Source: Adineta ricciae (taxonomy: Eukaryota > Rotifera > Eurotatoria > Adinetida > Adinetidae). Taken from it: 64,000 nucleotides of DNA. Below are positions 11,247-23,400 of the stretch, one piece after another. The notes beneath the pieces were generated by a model. The model worked only from the letters and a program-made list of their open reading frames with translations. It was not told where the DNA came from and searched no databases. The stretch lies in the NCBI GenBank assembly GCA_905250025.1, contig CAJNOJ010000358.1, positions 1 to 64,000 of the forward strand, given 5' to 3'. How positions within the stretch are numbered: the first letter of the stretch is position 1; each line of letters opens with the position of its first letter. The translations under genes and the position numbers were made by a program.

Positions 11247-12026
11247 TTATTCGATAACGACTACTTTATCACCTTTTTTCAAATTTTTTCTATCTGCCGT
11301 ATTCAGAATAATGCATCCATGACTTGCAGATCTATTGCCATGCTTGTTGTCACCGTGAATCTGGAAGTTAGATCGACCATGCATCTTATTGTTGGCGTCC
11401 GGAATCAGATTGCATCTTTCACCTTGTTTAGAACAACTGTTGTCAATTGTGTACGTACCTTTAGGAATAGGTCCTTTATCCACTTTCTTTTCATCAGTTT
11501 CGCCCTTGTATCCACTGTAGGATGGTTTGCAGACATCTTTGTCTTTGGTGCAAAACTGCTCTTTCGATTGCGAGTAGGTGTACTCACTTCCTGAGGTTTG
11601 GCGATTTCCAGCAGAGGCAAAACTGACACTACTACTAACATCAGATCCACTGCTAGTAACACCGAATAAACCACCACTACTACCACCGCTACTACCACCG
11701 AATAAACCACCGCTACTACCACCGAATAAACCACCACTACTACCACCGCTACTACCACCGAATAAACCACCGCTACTACCACCGAATAAACCACCACTAC
11801 TACCACCGCTACTACCACCGAATAAACCACCACTACCACCACCGCTACTACCACCGAATAAACCACCACTACCACCACCGCTACTACCACCGAATAAACC
11901 ACCACTACCACCACCGCTACTACCACCGAATAAACCACCACTACCACCACCGCTACTACCACCGAATAAACCACCACTACCACCACTGCTACTACTAGAA
12001 CAGCCTACACCGAAATCCAAGACCAT
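11247..12026 (-). CDS. GLFG-repeat protein with L,D-transpeptidase-like (DUF2778/Tlde1-type) domain
   Basis: The protein has 259 residues with no signal peptide or TM segment. Residues about 10-125 are low-complexity Gly/Ser with ten GLFG motifs, mostly in GGLFGGSSGGGS units. Residues about 150-259 read KGPIPKGTYTI, then FQIHGDNKHGNRSASHGCII, the His...SHGC signature of L,D-transpeptidase-like folds (His ~224, Cys ~238). It is closest to the bacterial DUF2778/Tlde1 group, which acts on peptidoglycan peptides. Animals do not make peptidoglycan, so bacterial origin by horizontal transfer is inferred, with a possible antibacterial role. A 53-bp GT-AG intron at 12027-12079 abuts the ATG, so it probably lies in the 5' UTR; an intron there points to a domesticated gene. 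Both key residues are present and the frame is whole. Confidence 0.8.
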   Translation of the reverse strand: MVLDFGVGCSSSSSGGSGGLFGGSSGGGSGGLFGGSSGGGSGGLFGGSSGGGSGGLFGGSSGGGSGGLFGGSSGGSSGGLFGGSSGGLFGGSSGGSSGGLFGGSSGGLFGGSSGGSSGGLFGVTSSGSDVSSSVSFASAGNRQTSGSEYTYSQSKEQFCTKDKDVCKPSYSGYKGETDEKKVDKGPIPKGTYTIDNSCSKQGERCNLIPDANNKMHGRSNFQIHGDNKHGNRSASHGCIILNTADRKNLKKGDKVVVIE

Positions 12027-12444
12027 CTAAACAGTTTCACACTCAGTTATATCACATGAGTAATGTATTCTTTGCTCACCTTAAAATTCCACAAATGAAG
12101 CTATGCAACTGTGTGGCTATAAAGAAAATTTTAATATCGTAATGAGAAATAGTATTTTGAACCAGAATGCTTCTGTTTTTATTGCTTTTAAGCAGGCAAA
12201 TACCAAGATAGAAATATGCGTCATTTTGCGTTGAAAAAGTTCGAAATACGCAATAATCTTTTTGCGCACCTCATATTTTTTTTGTGCATTTATTTTAATG
12301 TGCCATTATAGATTCACACTTTTAAAAGGAAGAAGGAAAATAGAAAAAAACGAGAAAATAAAATTCATAAAAAGAGAAGAGAAAAGAAAGAAAAAAGCTA
12401 ACGAAATAAAAGATGTTAAAATATTATTTAGCGATCTCATATGT

Positions 12445-13154
12445 CGTAGTACAGATCGAAATCTAGTTCAGTTTTACATCGAACTAGTACAGATCAAAAT
12501 TTTGATCTCGCCTAGGAATAATTAAAATTTTCATGTGTACTATAGCTGAGTTTCGAACTGAACTAGTTGATTTCAAAATTCTGATAAAAACCAGGATACA
12601 TTGAAGTTTTGATCTCAACTAGTTCAGATTTAAATATTTTCAACCGTATAAAATTCTTTAGTTATTTTAAATAAATCTTAATAAGTAACTACAGATAACT
12701 TCTTTTGATTCCCGTGAAATACCTTGCTCATCAATTTTCATTAAATTAAAATGTTTCTTTGCATTAAACATGAGTTGTGACTGATGTTCTTATGTAAAAT
12801 GCTTCCTTCATTGTGTCAAAATAAGTTTACGCATGTTTTGTTTAAGTTACTATTTAAACAGTCAAAACAAAGGCCGACATACCTCAAAGTTAATCCTCTA
12901 GTTTAACCTTGCATAGGCATTTTATTTCAAAAACTCTTAATCTATTCCGGTCCGGATCGAAATATTTAAATCTGAACTAGTTGAGATCAAAACTTCAATG
13001 TATCCTGGTTTTTATCAGAATTTTGAAATCAACTAGTTCAGTTCGAAACTCAGCTATAGTACACATGAAAATTTTAATTATTCCTAGGCGAGATCAAAAT
13101 TTTGATCTGTACTAGTTCGATGTAAAACTGAACTAGATTTCGATCTGTACTACG
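12445..13154. mobile_element. 710-bp fold-back element
   Basis: The arms 12445 to about 12650 and about 12950 to 13154 are close inverted complements (ends CGTAGTACAG and CTGTACTACG) around an AT-rich loop of about 300 bp. The word CTAGTTCAG and its complement recur several times in each arm. No protein is encoded. The target duplication is unclear in AT-rich flanks. Confidence 0.85.
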
Positions 13155-13259
13155 ATATATATATATATTGATTCTAGTAGGAGAGGAATGAGAGAAGATA
13201 AGACGGAGATAATACATGAATGGAAGCATATGTGGTTTATTCGGGTATGAAGATATATT

Positions 13260-13930
13260 TTTCCTACGTAGGATATCTTTCGGCCCGATTCGAGTTTTTC
13301 CAGGACTTATTCGTCCTCGTATGCATTCCAACCATTCCAACAATGATTCCAGATAGAACTCGACGAGCTCTATCGATTGGTAAAAAGATTTTCCCAAAAA
13401 GTCGCTTCCGTACCCCCCAAAATCCCAAAAAACTGCAAAAAAACACCCCAAAATTGCATAATTTCCAGAAATACCTGGGCCGATTCGCCTGACTGATATC
13501 TGATATCATTCCAAGCGTGATTCCAGATCAAACTCGATGAGCTCTATCGATTCCAATCGTGAGATTTCCCATAACTCACTTTCTTTGTCCCGAAAAACGG
13601 GAAAAACCGCCCAAAATCATCAAAAATCAAAGAAAACCCCGGGCCGATTCGCCTGAGTGATATCTGATACCCTTCCAAGCATGATTCCATGTCAAACTCG
13701 ATGAGCTCTATCGATTCCAATCATGAGATTTCCCATAACTCACTTTCTTTGTCCCGAAAACCCCCAAAAAACACCCGAAATCATGAAAAACCATCGGAAA
13801 ACCATGGCCGATTCGCTCCATGAGGCAGTCCAACTGTAACAATAATGATTCCAGATAGAACTCGCTGAGTTCTGTCGATTCCACACCTTCGTTTTCCACT
13901 TTGACCAACTTATCTCGGAGAAAAACACTA
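13260..13930 (+). repeat. Tandem units of about 165-175 bp, satellite-like
   Basis: Four diverged units carry GATTCCAGATAGAACTCG or close variants at about 13344, 13518, 13682 and 13847, each followed by GAGCTCTATCGATT. The first unit is repeated in inverted orientation at 18126-18272. Related cores occur in the fold-back arms at 8699-9383 and, weakly, near 30500-30560. Confidence 0.8.
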
Positions 13931-15806
13931 ATTATTAACAAATCTGTCAAATATGCATTGACAAAAACATTTCATTCGCTGATCGGTTTCAACCAATGGG
14001 ATATTTTCATCAGTAAAATGTCGTCATTTGAAGTGAAATTCTTGATGACACTATTTAGGTTAAAAAAATTCGAATTCTATGGAAAATTGAAAAACCATTC
14101 AATCACCTATAATATTTTCACTAATACGAAAAAATCCAATCAATTTTGCTTTATAGATGGCGCTGGTTGCGAACTTGATTACATTACCGTTTCTGAAATC
14201 AATGAAATATACGGATAGTCATCATGAATTGACTGCTGACGGGGTAATCAAGGTCGAGGAACTCGAATCTGAGGTTGATTTTAATTAATTAATAATTAAT
14301 TATTAACTCGGCATAGATTATTAATATGTGCGGTTACGGTTGACCAGAGGGTGATCGAGGTTAGGGAACTCGAATCTGAGGTTAGTTTTATTCACGACAC
14401 TTCGACAGCTGAAGTTCGAGTTCTTGGCCCTTTTTCCCAAAAGAGATATTTTTGTATTTCTGTTAGTCTCGTGAAGAAAATAGTTGGTTGAGCCCTATTT
14501 CTGGACATGGTGTGCAGGAAGATGTTAGATTACTCGCTTAGACAAGAATATCTGGTGTGTCTGACATTATGACAGTTGTAATTCCAGGGATCAGTAGAAG
14601 TAGTATGCGTGTAATATCGTTGTTACGTTGTACGCTGCGACATGCCAAGTTTTTCGATGATATTTTAGCAGATGTATGTCGCCCAAAGGTATCGCTGCCA
14701 CTGATGGCCCGTCAGTGCAGTTCGGCCTCATTAGCTACAGATATATCGAGTGTACAAATGGGATTCGAAACATGAACCACTATGATTGGTTCTCTTTTCA
14801 GGGTAAATCATAAACGAAAACTTACCCAGCTTCTTTTGATAGTCAAATGAATGGAAGAATTTTTCCTTTCTTTTGACGATTACAAAGGATCTGGTGATAT
14901 CCTTCCAGTAAAGGGTTAGCGGCTACTGTGTCGCGTTACTTGTATAGTAGTCTATGGTCTTTTAGCAAACAATTGATTCTTTTCTGTACTTTGAAGAAAA
15001 CAACACCGTGTCGAATATTTCCAACATTGTCAAAGCCCGTTTAAAGGGCTTCCAACTTTGATAAGGATGTTCGAAATAGTGTTCTGCGGGAACAACTTCT
15101 TAGGTTTCGCATTCTCTATTCCCATTCCCATATTTCCACTGCCAAAGCTTTCAATGGCTTAGTATAAGAGAGTAATGTTGTTTTAATTGAATTGTGATAC
15201 ACGATTTGTTCGTAAGTAAACCACTCACATTGCGTTATGAAATCCTTTGACAGGTCTATGTTTGTAACCTTAGCAACAATTACAGATGGTTTCCTGACTC
15301 GAAAGTGTAGACGTAACATCGATATCTACTAATACATTCGTTCGGATGGTCGTTCAAACGCATGTCAACATAAGACACGAGACATAAATACATTTTAAAG
15401 TAAATTTTGCTTTGAAATAGTTAGTTTTTCCTGACACAGTCGTCACTTTTTAAATCTCAGAAAAATGAGATAGATCAATAAAAGGTACCCAAAAACTAAA
15501 TGGAGAAATTTAATGACGGTAGTTACCCGTTACCTAGACAAGCCGTATAGTTAAAACTTAATTAACAACCTACTCTTGCTTATGCATATTCCTTATTTTT
15601 CTGTTAATTGTGCACTTGAAAGAAAAATTAACAAAAATTAGCAATTCTATGACAGAGATTTGTAAAAATATTGAAGCAAGTTTATCAAAATTTAGAGAAC
15701 CTCAATTTCTAGTTCTCGTCCCTTTGCCATTTTCATGGGAATGGAAAATGGGAAAATCAGGCGGAAAAGTCGCTCCCGCAGGACACTAGTTTCAAACGTA
15801 TACTTT
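13931..15806. other. No gene recognised; short imperfect direct repeat
   Basis: Two copies of a segment of about 45 bp ending GGAACTCGAATCTGAGGTT lie at about 14238-14283 and 14344-14391. The rest of the stretch has no reading frame or family I can identify. Confidence 0.5.
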
Positions 15807-16400
15807 AAGATTAATTTGGAATTTTAATGTTTAGTCGTTCGTCGCTCTCCCACCACTCGGCTACTCGCGGCTAGCCATTTTTGGCGATAACCCTACCCTG
15901 GTGCTTACTTCCTCCTCATTCTTGCAACAGATAGATGACTTTCGATTCATCATCTTTTCCACCAAAGTGTTACCCGTTATTAACAACACCATTTCATAAA
16001 ATAAGCTACAAAGAAATGGTACTGCTTTACGACTCACTATTTATAGTTTTCCAGTGTCTCTCAGTAAATTTCCATCGGTTCACGAAATCTATTTTACTGA
16101 TCCATTGACAGAACTAAATTTTCACGGTTTATAACGAGGCGAGAATTATTTCTTCGACACAAGGAGACAAACGCTGACCATCTGATCTGATTTTGTCTAT
16201 ATACCAAGCTGCACACTAGAAAAGAGAGGATATCACTTAATATTCTCGACTATTGTTCGCCTTTAGCTTTCATTATAGTAATCAATTACTCAAGAGAGAA
16301 CAAGAAACTCCTGAACCCAAATAACTGCTATCCGAAGTTGAATTCACGAAGTATTCACTGATTATGACTTTTTTTCGCGCGAAATCTAATTGATTCAAAT

Positions 16401-16773
16401 TAGGCATGCACCAATCCCAATTCTAAGCAATCCGATTCCAATTCTAGAATCGAGTCCGAATAGAATTGGCTGGAACTGGAGTCAGAATTGGCCCGGAATC
16501 GACTAAAATCGATTTAAGCCCGACTCAAATATATGAATAAGTTCAATTCAACCAGCAATAATTTCAACAACTCTTCGCTAACAACAAGCATTTAGAATTG
16601 CTTTCCTATTCGATCTCACGAAGTCTGCCAAAGTTGTTAACTATATCATAACAGTTTCAAACCAATTCGAGCCATTTTTAACCAAATCTGACCCCAATCG
16701 ATTGCGATTCCAATTCTGATCGATTATAGAATCGAATTTGGAACCCCATCGAATCGGAATTGCTGCGTACCTA
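16401..16773. mobile_element. hAT-like MITE, copy 1
   Basis: The imperfect ends TAGGCATGCACCAATCC and the complement of GGAATTGCTGCGTACCTA are flanked by ATTCAAAT (16393-16400) and ATTCAAAC (16774-16781), a 7/8 target duplication. The interior is rich in GAATTGG and CCAATTCTA words. Terminal TAGGNNTGCACC and an 8-bp duplication fit non-autonomous hAT elements. Confidence 0.65.
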
Positions 16774-17537
16774 ATTCAAACAACGATGTTAAGAAGCACT
16801 TACTCCTCGCAATTTAAACCTAAAATAACTTTGCTCGGATAAGCTATACAATGATAAAATCTGATTACCATAGAAAAAAGACGCGAACTTCGACGATTTT
16901 TATTCCGCCTATGATTTCTTCTAACAAAGAAAAAAATTACGTANAAGATTAATTTGGAATTTTAATGTTTAGTCGTTCGTCGCTCTCCCACCACTCGGCT
17001 ACTCGCGGCTAGCCATTTTTGGCGATAACCCTACCCTGGTGCTTACTTCCTCCTCATTCTTGCAACAGATAGATGACTTTCGATTCATCATCTTTTCCAC
17101 CAAAGTGTTACCTGTTATTAACAACACCATTTCATAAAATAAGCTACAAAGAAATGGTACTGCTTTACGACTCACTATTTATAGTTTTCCAGTGTCTCTC
17201 AGTAAATTTCCATCGGCTCACGAAATCCATTTTATTGATCCATTGACAGAACTAAATTTTCACGGTTTATAACGAGGCGAGAATTATTTCTTCGACACAA
17301 GGAGACAAACGCTGACCATCTGATCTGATTTTGTCTATATACCAAGCTGCAGACTAGAAAAGAGAGGATATCACTTAATATTCTCGACTATTGTTCCCCT
17401 TTAGCTTTCATTATAGTAATCAATTACTCAAGAGAGAACAAGAAACTCCTGAACCCAAATAACTGCTATCCGAAGTTGAATTCACGAATCATTCACTGAT
17501 TAGGACTTTTTTCGCGCGAAATCTAATTGATTCAAAT

Positions 17538-17931
17538 TAGGCATGCACCAATCCCAATTCTAAGCAATCCGATTCCAATTCTAGAATCGAGTTCGAATAG
17601 AATTGGCTGGAACTGGAGTCAGAATTGGCCCGGAATCGACTAAAATCGATTTGAGCCCGACTCAAATATATGAATAAGTTCAATTCAACCAGCAATAGTT
17701 TCAACAACTCTTCGTTCGCAACATGCAAATCTTCGCTAACAACAAGCATTTAGAATTACTTTCCTATTCGATCTCACGAAGTCTGCCAAAGTTGTTAACT
17801 ATATCATAACAGTTTCAAACCAATTCGAGCCATTTTTAACCAAATCTGACCCCAATCGATTGCGATTCCTATTCTGATCGATTATAGAATCGAATTTGGA
17901 ACCCCATCGAATTGGAATTGCTGCGTGCCTA
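17538..17931. mobile_element. hAT-like MITE, copy 2
   Basis: Same element as 16401-16773 in the second half of the duplication flanking the N at 16944. It has an extra segment of about 20 bp. It probably represents the other haplotype rather than an independent insertion. Confidence 0.65.
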
Positions 17932-18125
17932 ATTCAAACAACGATGTTAAGAAGCACTTACTCCTCGCAATTTAAACCTAAAATAACTTTGCTCGGATAA
18001 GCTATACAATGATAAAATCTGATTACCATAGAAAAAAGACGCGAACTTCGACGATTTTTATTCCGCCTATGATTTCTTCTAACAAAGAAAAAAATTACGT
18101 ACTCCGGTTATCACAGCATTTTNNN

Positions 18126-18272
18126 GAAGCGACTTTTTGGGAAAATCTTTTTACCAATCGATAGAGCTCGTCGAGTTCTATCTGGAATCATTGTTGGAAT
18201 GGTTGGAATGCATACGAGGACGAATAAGTCCTGGAAAAACTCGAATCGGGCCGAAAGATATCCTACGTATTT
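18126..18272 (-). repeat. Inverted copy of the satellite-like unit at 13260-13406
   Basis: This segment is the near-exact reverse complement of 13260-13406. It starts immediately after the NNN gap and ends at TCCTACGTA. It may be the second arm of a fold-back element whose centre is mis-assembled. Confidence 0.8.
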
Positions 18273-18689
18273 TTCCTTCTGAATTGTTGTTTGCGACTCA
18301 ACTATGCTTTTACAAATATGTTTTATTTATCTTATTTTATTTCTTAGAAAATAGAAAGAAAGATACTTTATTTGATAGCTGTTTTGACCTCGTGAAAATT
18401 GAAGAAAATATTTCGATATGAACATATTTATATAGCAAGTGTCCGATTTGAAAAATTCGAGTTGATTTTTTGCGTTCTTTTAAACTCCTTCCAATCCTTG
18501 CACCACATCACATGTTTTTACAAAGTAACATTTACTTTTTCTTTCTTATTTACATTTTTCTCAGATGTAACTTTGTTAAAAGAAATATATGCATAATGTT
18601 AGAAAAATTATTTATCATCCAACAATATAAAGTTCGAAGTGCACAATCAGATTTTTTTACAAAAGAAGCCAGTATTTTACAATTTTGAG

Positions 18690-18748
18690 AGTGTGGATGG
18701 GATGGGGGTATTGGTGTGAGGGTGGTTATGGGTGAGGATGTGGGTGTA
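18690..18748 (+). repeat. Short G/T-rich telomere-like tract
   Basis: Contains GTGTGGATGGGATGGGGGTA and GGGTGAGGATGTGGGTG, degenerate forms of the TGTGGG bdelloid telomere motif. Around it, 18273-18791 holds no recognisable gene. Confidence 0.5.
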
Positions 18749-18791
18749 CGAATATTACTCTCAACTTCACCCACATACTACAAAATATTAA

Positions 18792-19409
18792 TCCTTTCAG
18801 GACCGGGTTATTTCGTGAAAAAATTACAAAGTTTAAACGTTTTAAAAATGATTGATTGGTGTCAGATTCATAAAAAATGTGAAGATAAAGCGACTTTCAA
18901 AGTCTAGTATTCTTTGGAACAGTTCAGATACTAGAGTGGAATATCACAATCTCGGCAATAAAATCTTATAGCACTTCGGTTTTCGCGCTTCGTTTTATGG
19001 TTGCAGACAAAATAACGTTTTTTTAAACATTATTATCTCCGAGAATAAAAAAGGAATGAACTGACGATAACAGTTAGGCGTATTGAACAATCGATTGATG
19101 GTGTTTGTTCCGTTTGTGGTTACAGTCATCCATATTCTTGAACGAGTTCTCAAACAATCTGAAGACGAAAGTCTGAAAGTTCGAGATTTTTAGGATTTTC
19201 GTATTTTACATAGAATAAGAACTCTGCACAGTGATATTAAAGGTTCAGATGAAATTAAGAAGAAAGAAAATATCGATTATAACACGAACGTTCAAAACTA
19301 CATCCACAATAGTTACTTCGAAGAGATACGAGAAAAAAGCTCAAATTTGTACGCATAGGAAAATATGAAATCCCAACTACACTTTAAAATGTCACCGGTC
19401 CTGAAAGAG
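18792..19409. mobile_element. piggyBac-type MITE with TTAA duplications
   Basis: TTAA at 18788-18791 and 19410-19413 flank ends reading TCCTTTCAGGACCGG and, on the other strand, CTCTTTCAGGACCGG. TTAA targeting and CCTTTC-like termini are typical of piggyBac. The 618-bp interior encodes nothing. Confidence 0.85.
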
Positions 19410-19624
19410 TTAACGATTCTTAGTGAGAAAATAATTCACTGTACAGCGCTAACTCTGAAAAGCGTCCGTGTATCCCTTTCGAGTCGATGGTGCCCACCGT
19501 ATTTTAACAAAAATTTTAATAGAAAAACACTTTCTTTTCTTTTATTTTTAAGCGGGGGCAGGGAGGGGAGTCACACGTAATATGTCATCTGCTCTGCCTT
19601 CCTTATTATTTGAATTATTTATTG

Positions 19625-19905
19625 CATACTGTGATGCTTCTCGTTAAAACAATCAGAACAGAACGTTTTTATTTTCTTGATTGTTGTTCCCTGTTTTTCT
19701 CGTAACAACCAGCACAGCGTCTTCGGACATTGCGTGTACATCCTTCCATTTCTTCGAACTCATGATCAGCTAGCTTGCGCTTCAATGAACTTGTTGATTG
19801 TTGTCTTGAACCAGGTTTTAGATTCTCGGATGGTACACCAAGCAATAAAGATCGCTCAAAGCTCTCACGGAACTGTAGGTTGCTTGTGTTGCCAGTTGTA
19901 TAGTT
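19625..19905 (-). pseudogene. piggyBac transposase C-terminal fragment
   Basis: The minus strand reads SSLKRKLADHEFEEMEG, then RRRCAGCYEKNREQ, and in another frame FCSDCFNEKHH. This is the Cys-rich zinc-knuckle tail of piggyBac transposases. There is a frameshift between the two Cys groups and the catalytic part is missing. The word TATCCCTTTCGAGTCGAT, which may be a terminal-repeat remnant, occurs at about 19471 and 19916. Orientation is opposite to the piggyBac N-terminal remnant at 26005-30019, so they are separate copies. Confidence 0.7.
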
Positions 19906-20433
19906 TTCTTTGTATATCCCTTTCGAGTCGATTCAATTTTTTTAGAAAATACCTTTAATAAATTCATTTTTACGTGTATTTATCGAAAGATAAATGCACT
20001 TGTTGATCTTTTTGGTATGAGCTACCATCCTCTTTTCTTTTTCTTATCCGTATCAGTATATAGATGGTCCTTTTTCATGTGCAGCTGAATAATTATTCAT
20101 GTTTTTCTTTCTCTTTCTTGTACGTATTACTGATTAGGAATAAGATAACGAAACGAATTTTCGATTTTTTTTCTTTTGCATTCTTTTCGAAGCATTATCT
20201 TTGGTTCTTTCCTTTCATTTGCATCAAAACTAGTGGCGTAACTAGACATTGGCGGGTGGGTAGGCGGCGCCCCATTGACTTTCACATTACCATATAATAT
20301 AAATATGGTAATGTACCATGTATCTTTGCCACATTACGAAAATATTGTAACTTATGTACCTTTAAAAGTACGCTTTATAAGTTACTATTGTTTTTTTATT
20401 AAGTGAAAAAAATATCCAAAAATTACAAGAGTT

Positions 20434-23400
20434 TTACTTTAACAAAATTCTACTATTCTTGTGCAAATCAGCAAAATCATCTATAAGTTTCTCGAAATCA
20501 ACAACGAAGTCGCGTTCGACTGCTAAAACACATAGATCACTCAGTCGATTATCTGACATTGTGTTGCGTGTAATTGTTTTTATCAATTTCATCTTACTAA
20601 ACGTTCTCTCACACGTAGTGGATGAAACTGGAATTGTCATAGCAGCAATGATAAGAGATATTATTATAGGAAATGCCTGTTTCAATGGTAATAGATAAGA
20701 ATAAAAATCAATAATATTTTCTAATTTTGTATTTGTATCTTTTATCATCGGTTTAATTACTTGCATTTCATTGGATAATGAAGAAAAATCAGCTTTCATT
20801 TGTACTGCAAATGCTTTTAATATGTTAATTTGCAGAAATGTATCGCTATCTGGACAAAGTGCTGACATACCAGCTAAAACTGCTAAATTATGTACAGAAA
20901 AACGATCATTTAATTCTATTAATACAGCATCGATGGTTAGGTGAAAAAGATTTTCTCGATAATCATCTTCATTATTCAAATAATCACGTTGACCAATAGT
21001 ACTATTAATAATAACATCTTTGAATCTCGATGAAACTTTTTTATTTCTAATTGGTCTTGGTGTTGACGAAAGATCAATGTGATGTTCTGTACAAAAAGTT
21101 GTGATCTGTTGATATATAAAAGAAAATGCATGTTCATCACGAAGATCAGCTATTTGATTGATAACCGATTTGATTAAACACTGAGCTTTATGAAAATCCA
21201 TTGTTTTAGCTATGAAAAAATTGAAAAACAAGGAATCATTTTTTATATCAATCAGATGGTATTGTTTTATATTATAGTTTTACCTTTTAGCTGATCAGAA
21301 AGAATTCTAATAATACCAAATATTTTATGAACAATAAAAAGTGTAACAATAAATTTTGGTACTTTAAGTGCTAATAATAAACCACGCGCATCAACTGATC
21401 TTTCATCATTTTCATTTTCTAATTCTTCCAAAGAAAGTAAAAGACTTTTATAATTTCCGATCAACGCATTAACAGAAGACCATCTACTATCCCAGCGTAT
21501 GTTAGACCATTTCTTCAATGATGTTGGAATATTATTATTTTCTATTAATGATAAAGCACTTCACAGATACATGTTAAAAATGATTTATTTACCTGTTAAT
21601 AGTTGTTGTTGAATGTTTTTAAAGCATTCATTCGTGACACTTGATGCGTTAAAGTATGTGTAAATCTTTGATACGATCGAATAGAATTCTGACAAGTAAG
21701 GAACAACTTTCGATACATCACAAATTACAAGATTCAGTTTGTGAACGAAACAATGTATATAAATTGCTCTAGTCATATAGTTCTCACGTAAAATCGTTTG
21801 CACACCTGCATGCCTTCCACTCATTACAGCTGCACTAAAGATAGGATTAAAAACAATAATGAGTATGATGTCGAAGACAGATACTGCTTTACCCGTCAAA
21901 GCACATTGCAATACAGTTTTTTATATCAATTTTAAAAAAAGATAGAGGCGATGTGCCTAATTCGAACAGGAGGGTGAACACCTTCTGTTATTTTGAATAT
22001 TTTTCAGTCATTTCTCAACATAAAAAAATTATTTTTACATTTCTGACTAGAGACGCATCTTGCGCATCGAATGATGTAAGAATCAGCTAATTATCTTATT
22101 AATTAACTCAGTAATTAGCGGTATAAATTGGAGAAGTCGATTTGTTCGTATTAGGGATCATGTTCGCAATACGAACAGTCTAGCTAAAAAGTGTTCCTAA
22201 TACGAACACTTCATGTAAAACATATGGAAAATGAAAAAATTCCAGTAAACGACACTTTTCCATATCAAAACTAAAAAATTTCGATATGGTTGTTTTTCCA
22301 AAAATGTTCTCCATCATTTGATGCCTTAGGATCCAAAGGTTCACAATTTCATCGTTTAACATGGTTGAGTTATCTCAATTCTAAAAATAAATCTCTTGTT
22401 CTTATTAGGAACGCTGTTCTTTATTCGAACAATCAGCAAGAAAATGTTCCTAATAAGAACACTGCCTGTAAATTACATGGAAAATGAAAAATTCATCGTA
22501 AACAAATGTTTCACATGCCTGGACAGCAAAATCTGACTTTTCTCGTCTATTAAAAAATATTCCTTGACTCAAATCACATCGAAATCCAGCGGTAGACGAT
22601 GAACGGAACTACCATTTCAATTCTGTTGTTGAAATGAACATTTCAGTTTTTGACTCAGCTTTTTCATTATTTTTCATCACAGTTTTTCAACGAAACTTTC
22701 AGTAAAGCACTATGAAACTTCATATACGTGTTGTTTCTGACATGTCTGTCAAAAATATAACAAAAATATTGGAATATGTATTTTGCTCCTGACTCCGCTG
22801 GAACTCGTCACTGGGTATGAATATATCGTCGATTCGAGACCGTCAACGGACACTCCTGTGCAGGACCAATCAATTGATATACAATTCATTATATACATGC
22901 ACGTCATTCGTGTAGAGTAAACAATCTGAACGTCAACACTCTTCAACAATGTATGTATAGCGTTTTATATTCAAAAGAAAACTTAATTTTAGAATCAAAG
23001 GAAATATTTTAGTCAATATCTCAACATTATCTATCACTGCTGAACAAGCATTCTGCATTCATGGGGAAAATAATCTTTTATCATGATTGTCGTCTTTCAA
23101 GATATTTCTCAAAATAAACCTTCTATGTGTTAATATTGAAATTTGTATTTTTGGAGAGAATAAGTACATCAATGTTATCAATTGTGTATTACGTATTAGT
23201 TCCCACATAGAACTACTCATTGCAGATTTTGAATCGACGGTATATTGATACCCAGTGACGAGTTCCAGCGGAGTCATGAGCAAAATACATATTCCAATAT
23301 TTTTGTAATATTTGTGACAGACATGTCAGAAACGACACGTATATGAAGTTTTATAGTGCTTCAATGAAATTTTCGTTGAAAAACTGTGTTGAAAAATAAT

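Larger units (their letters stand above)
15807..18101. repeat. Direct repeat of about 1.15 kb around a single N
   Basis: Bases 15807-16943 and 16945-18101 are near-identical, with scattered substitutions and one insertion of about 20 bp in the second copy near 17713. They are separated by an N at 16944. Both copies end in AAAAATTACGTA. The low divergence suggests two haplotypes or an unmerged overlap placed in tandem. A second gap (NNN) lies at 18123-18125. Confidence 0.8.

Noticed and set aside
11405-12030. Val-rich and Pro-rich open frames overlapping the GLFG gene
   Set aside because: They are out-of-frame readings of the Gly/Ser repeat; the frame with the conserved transpeptidase-like domain is the real one.
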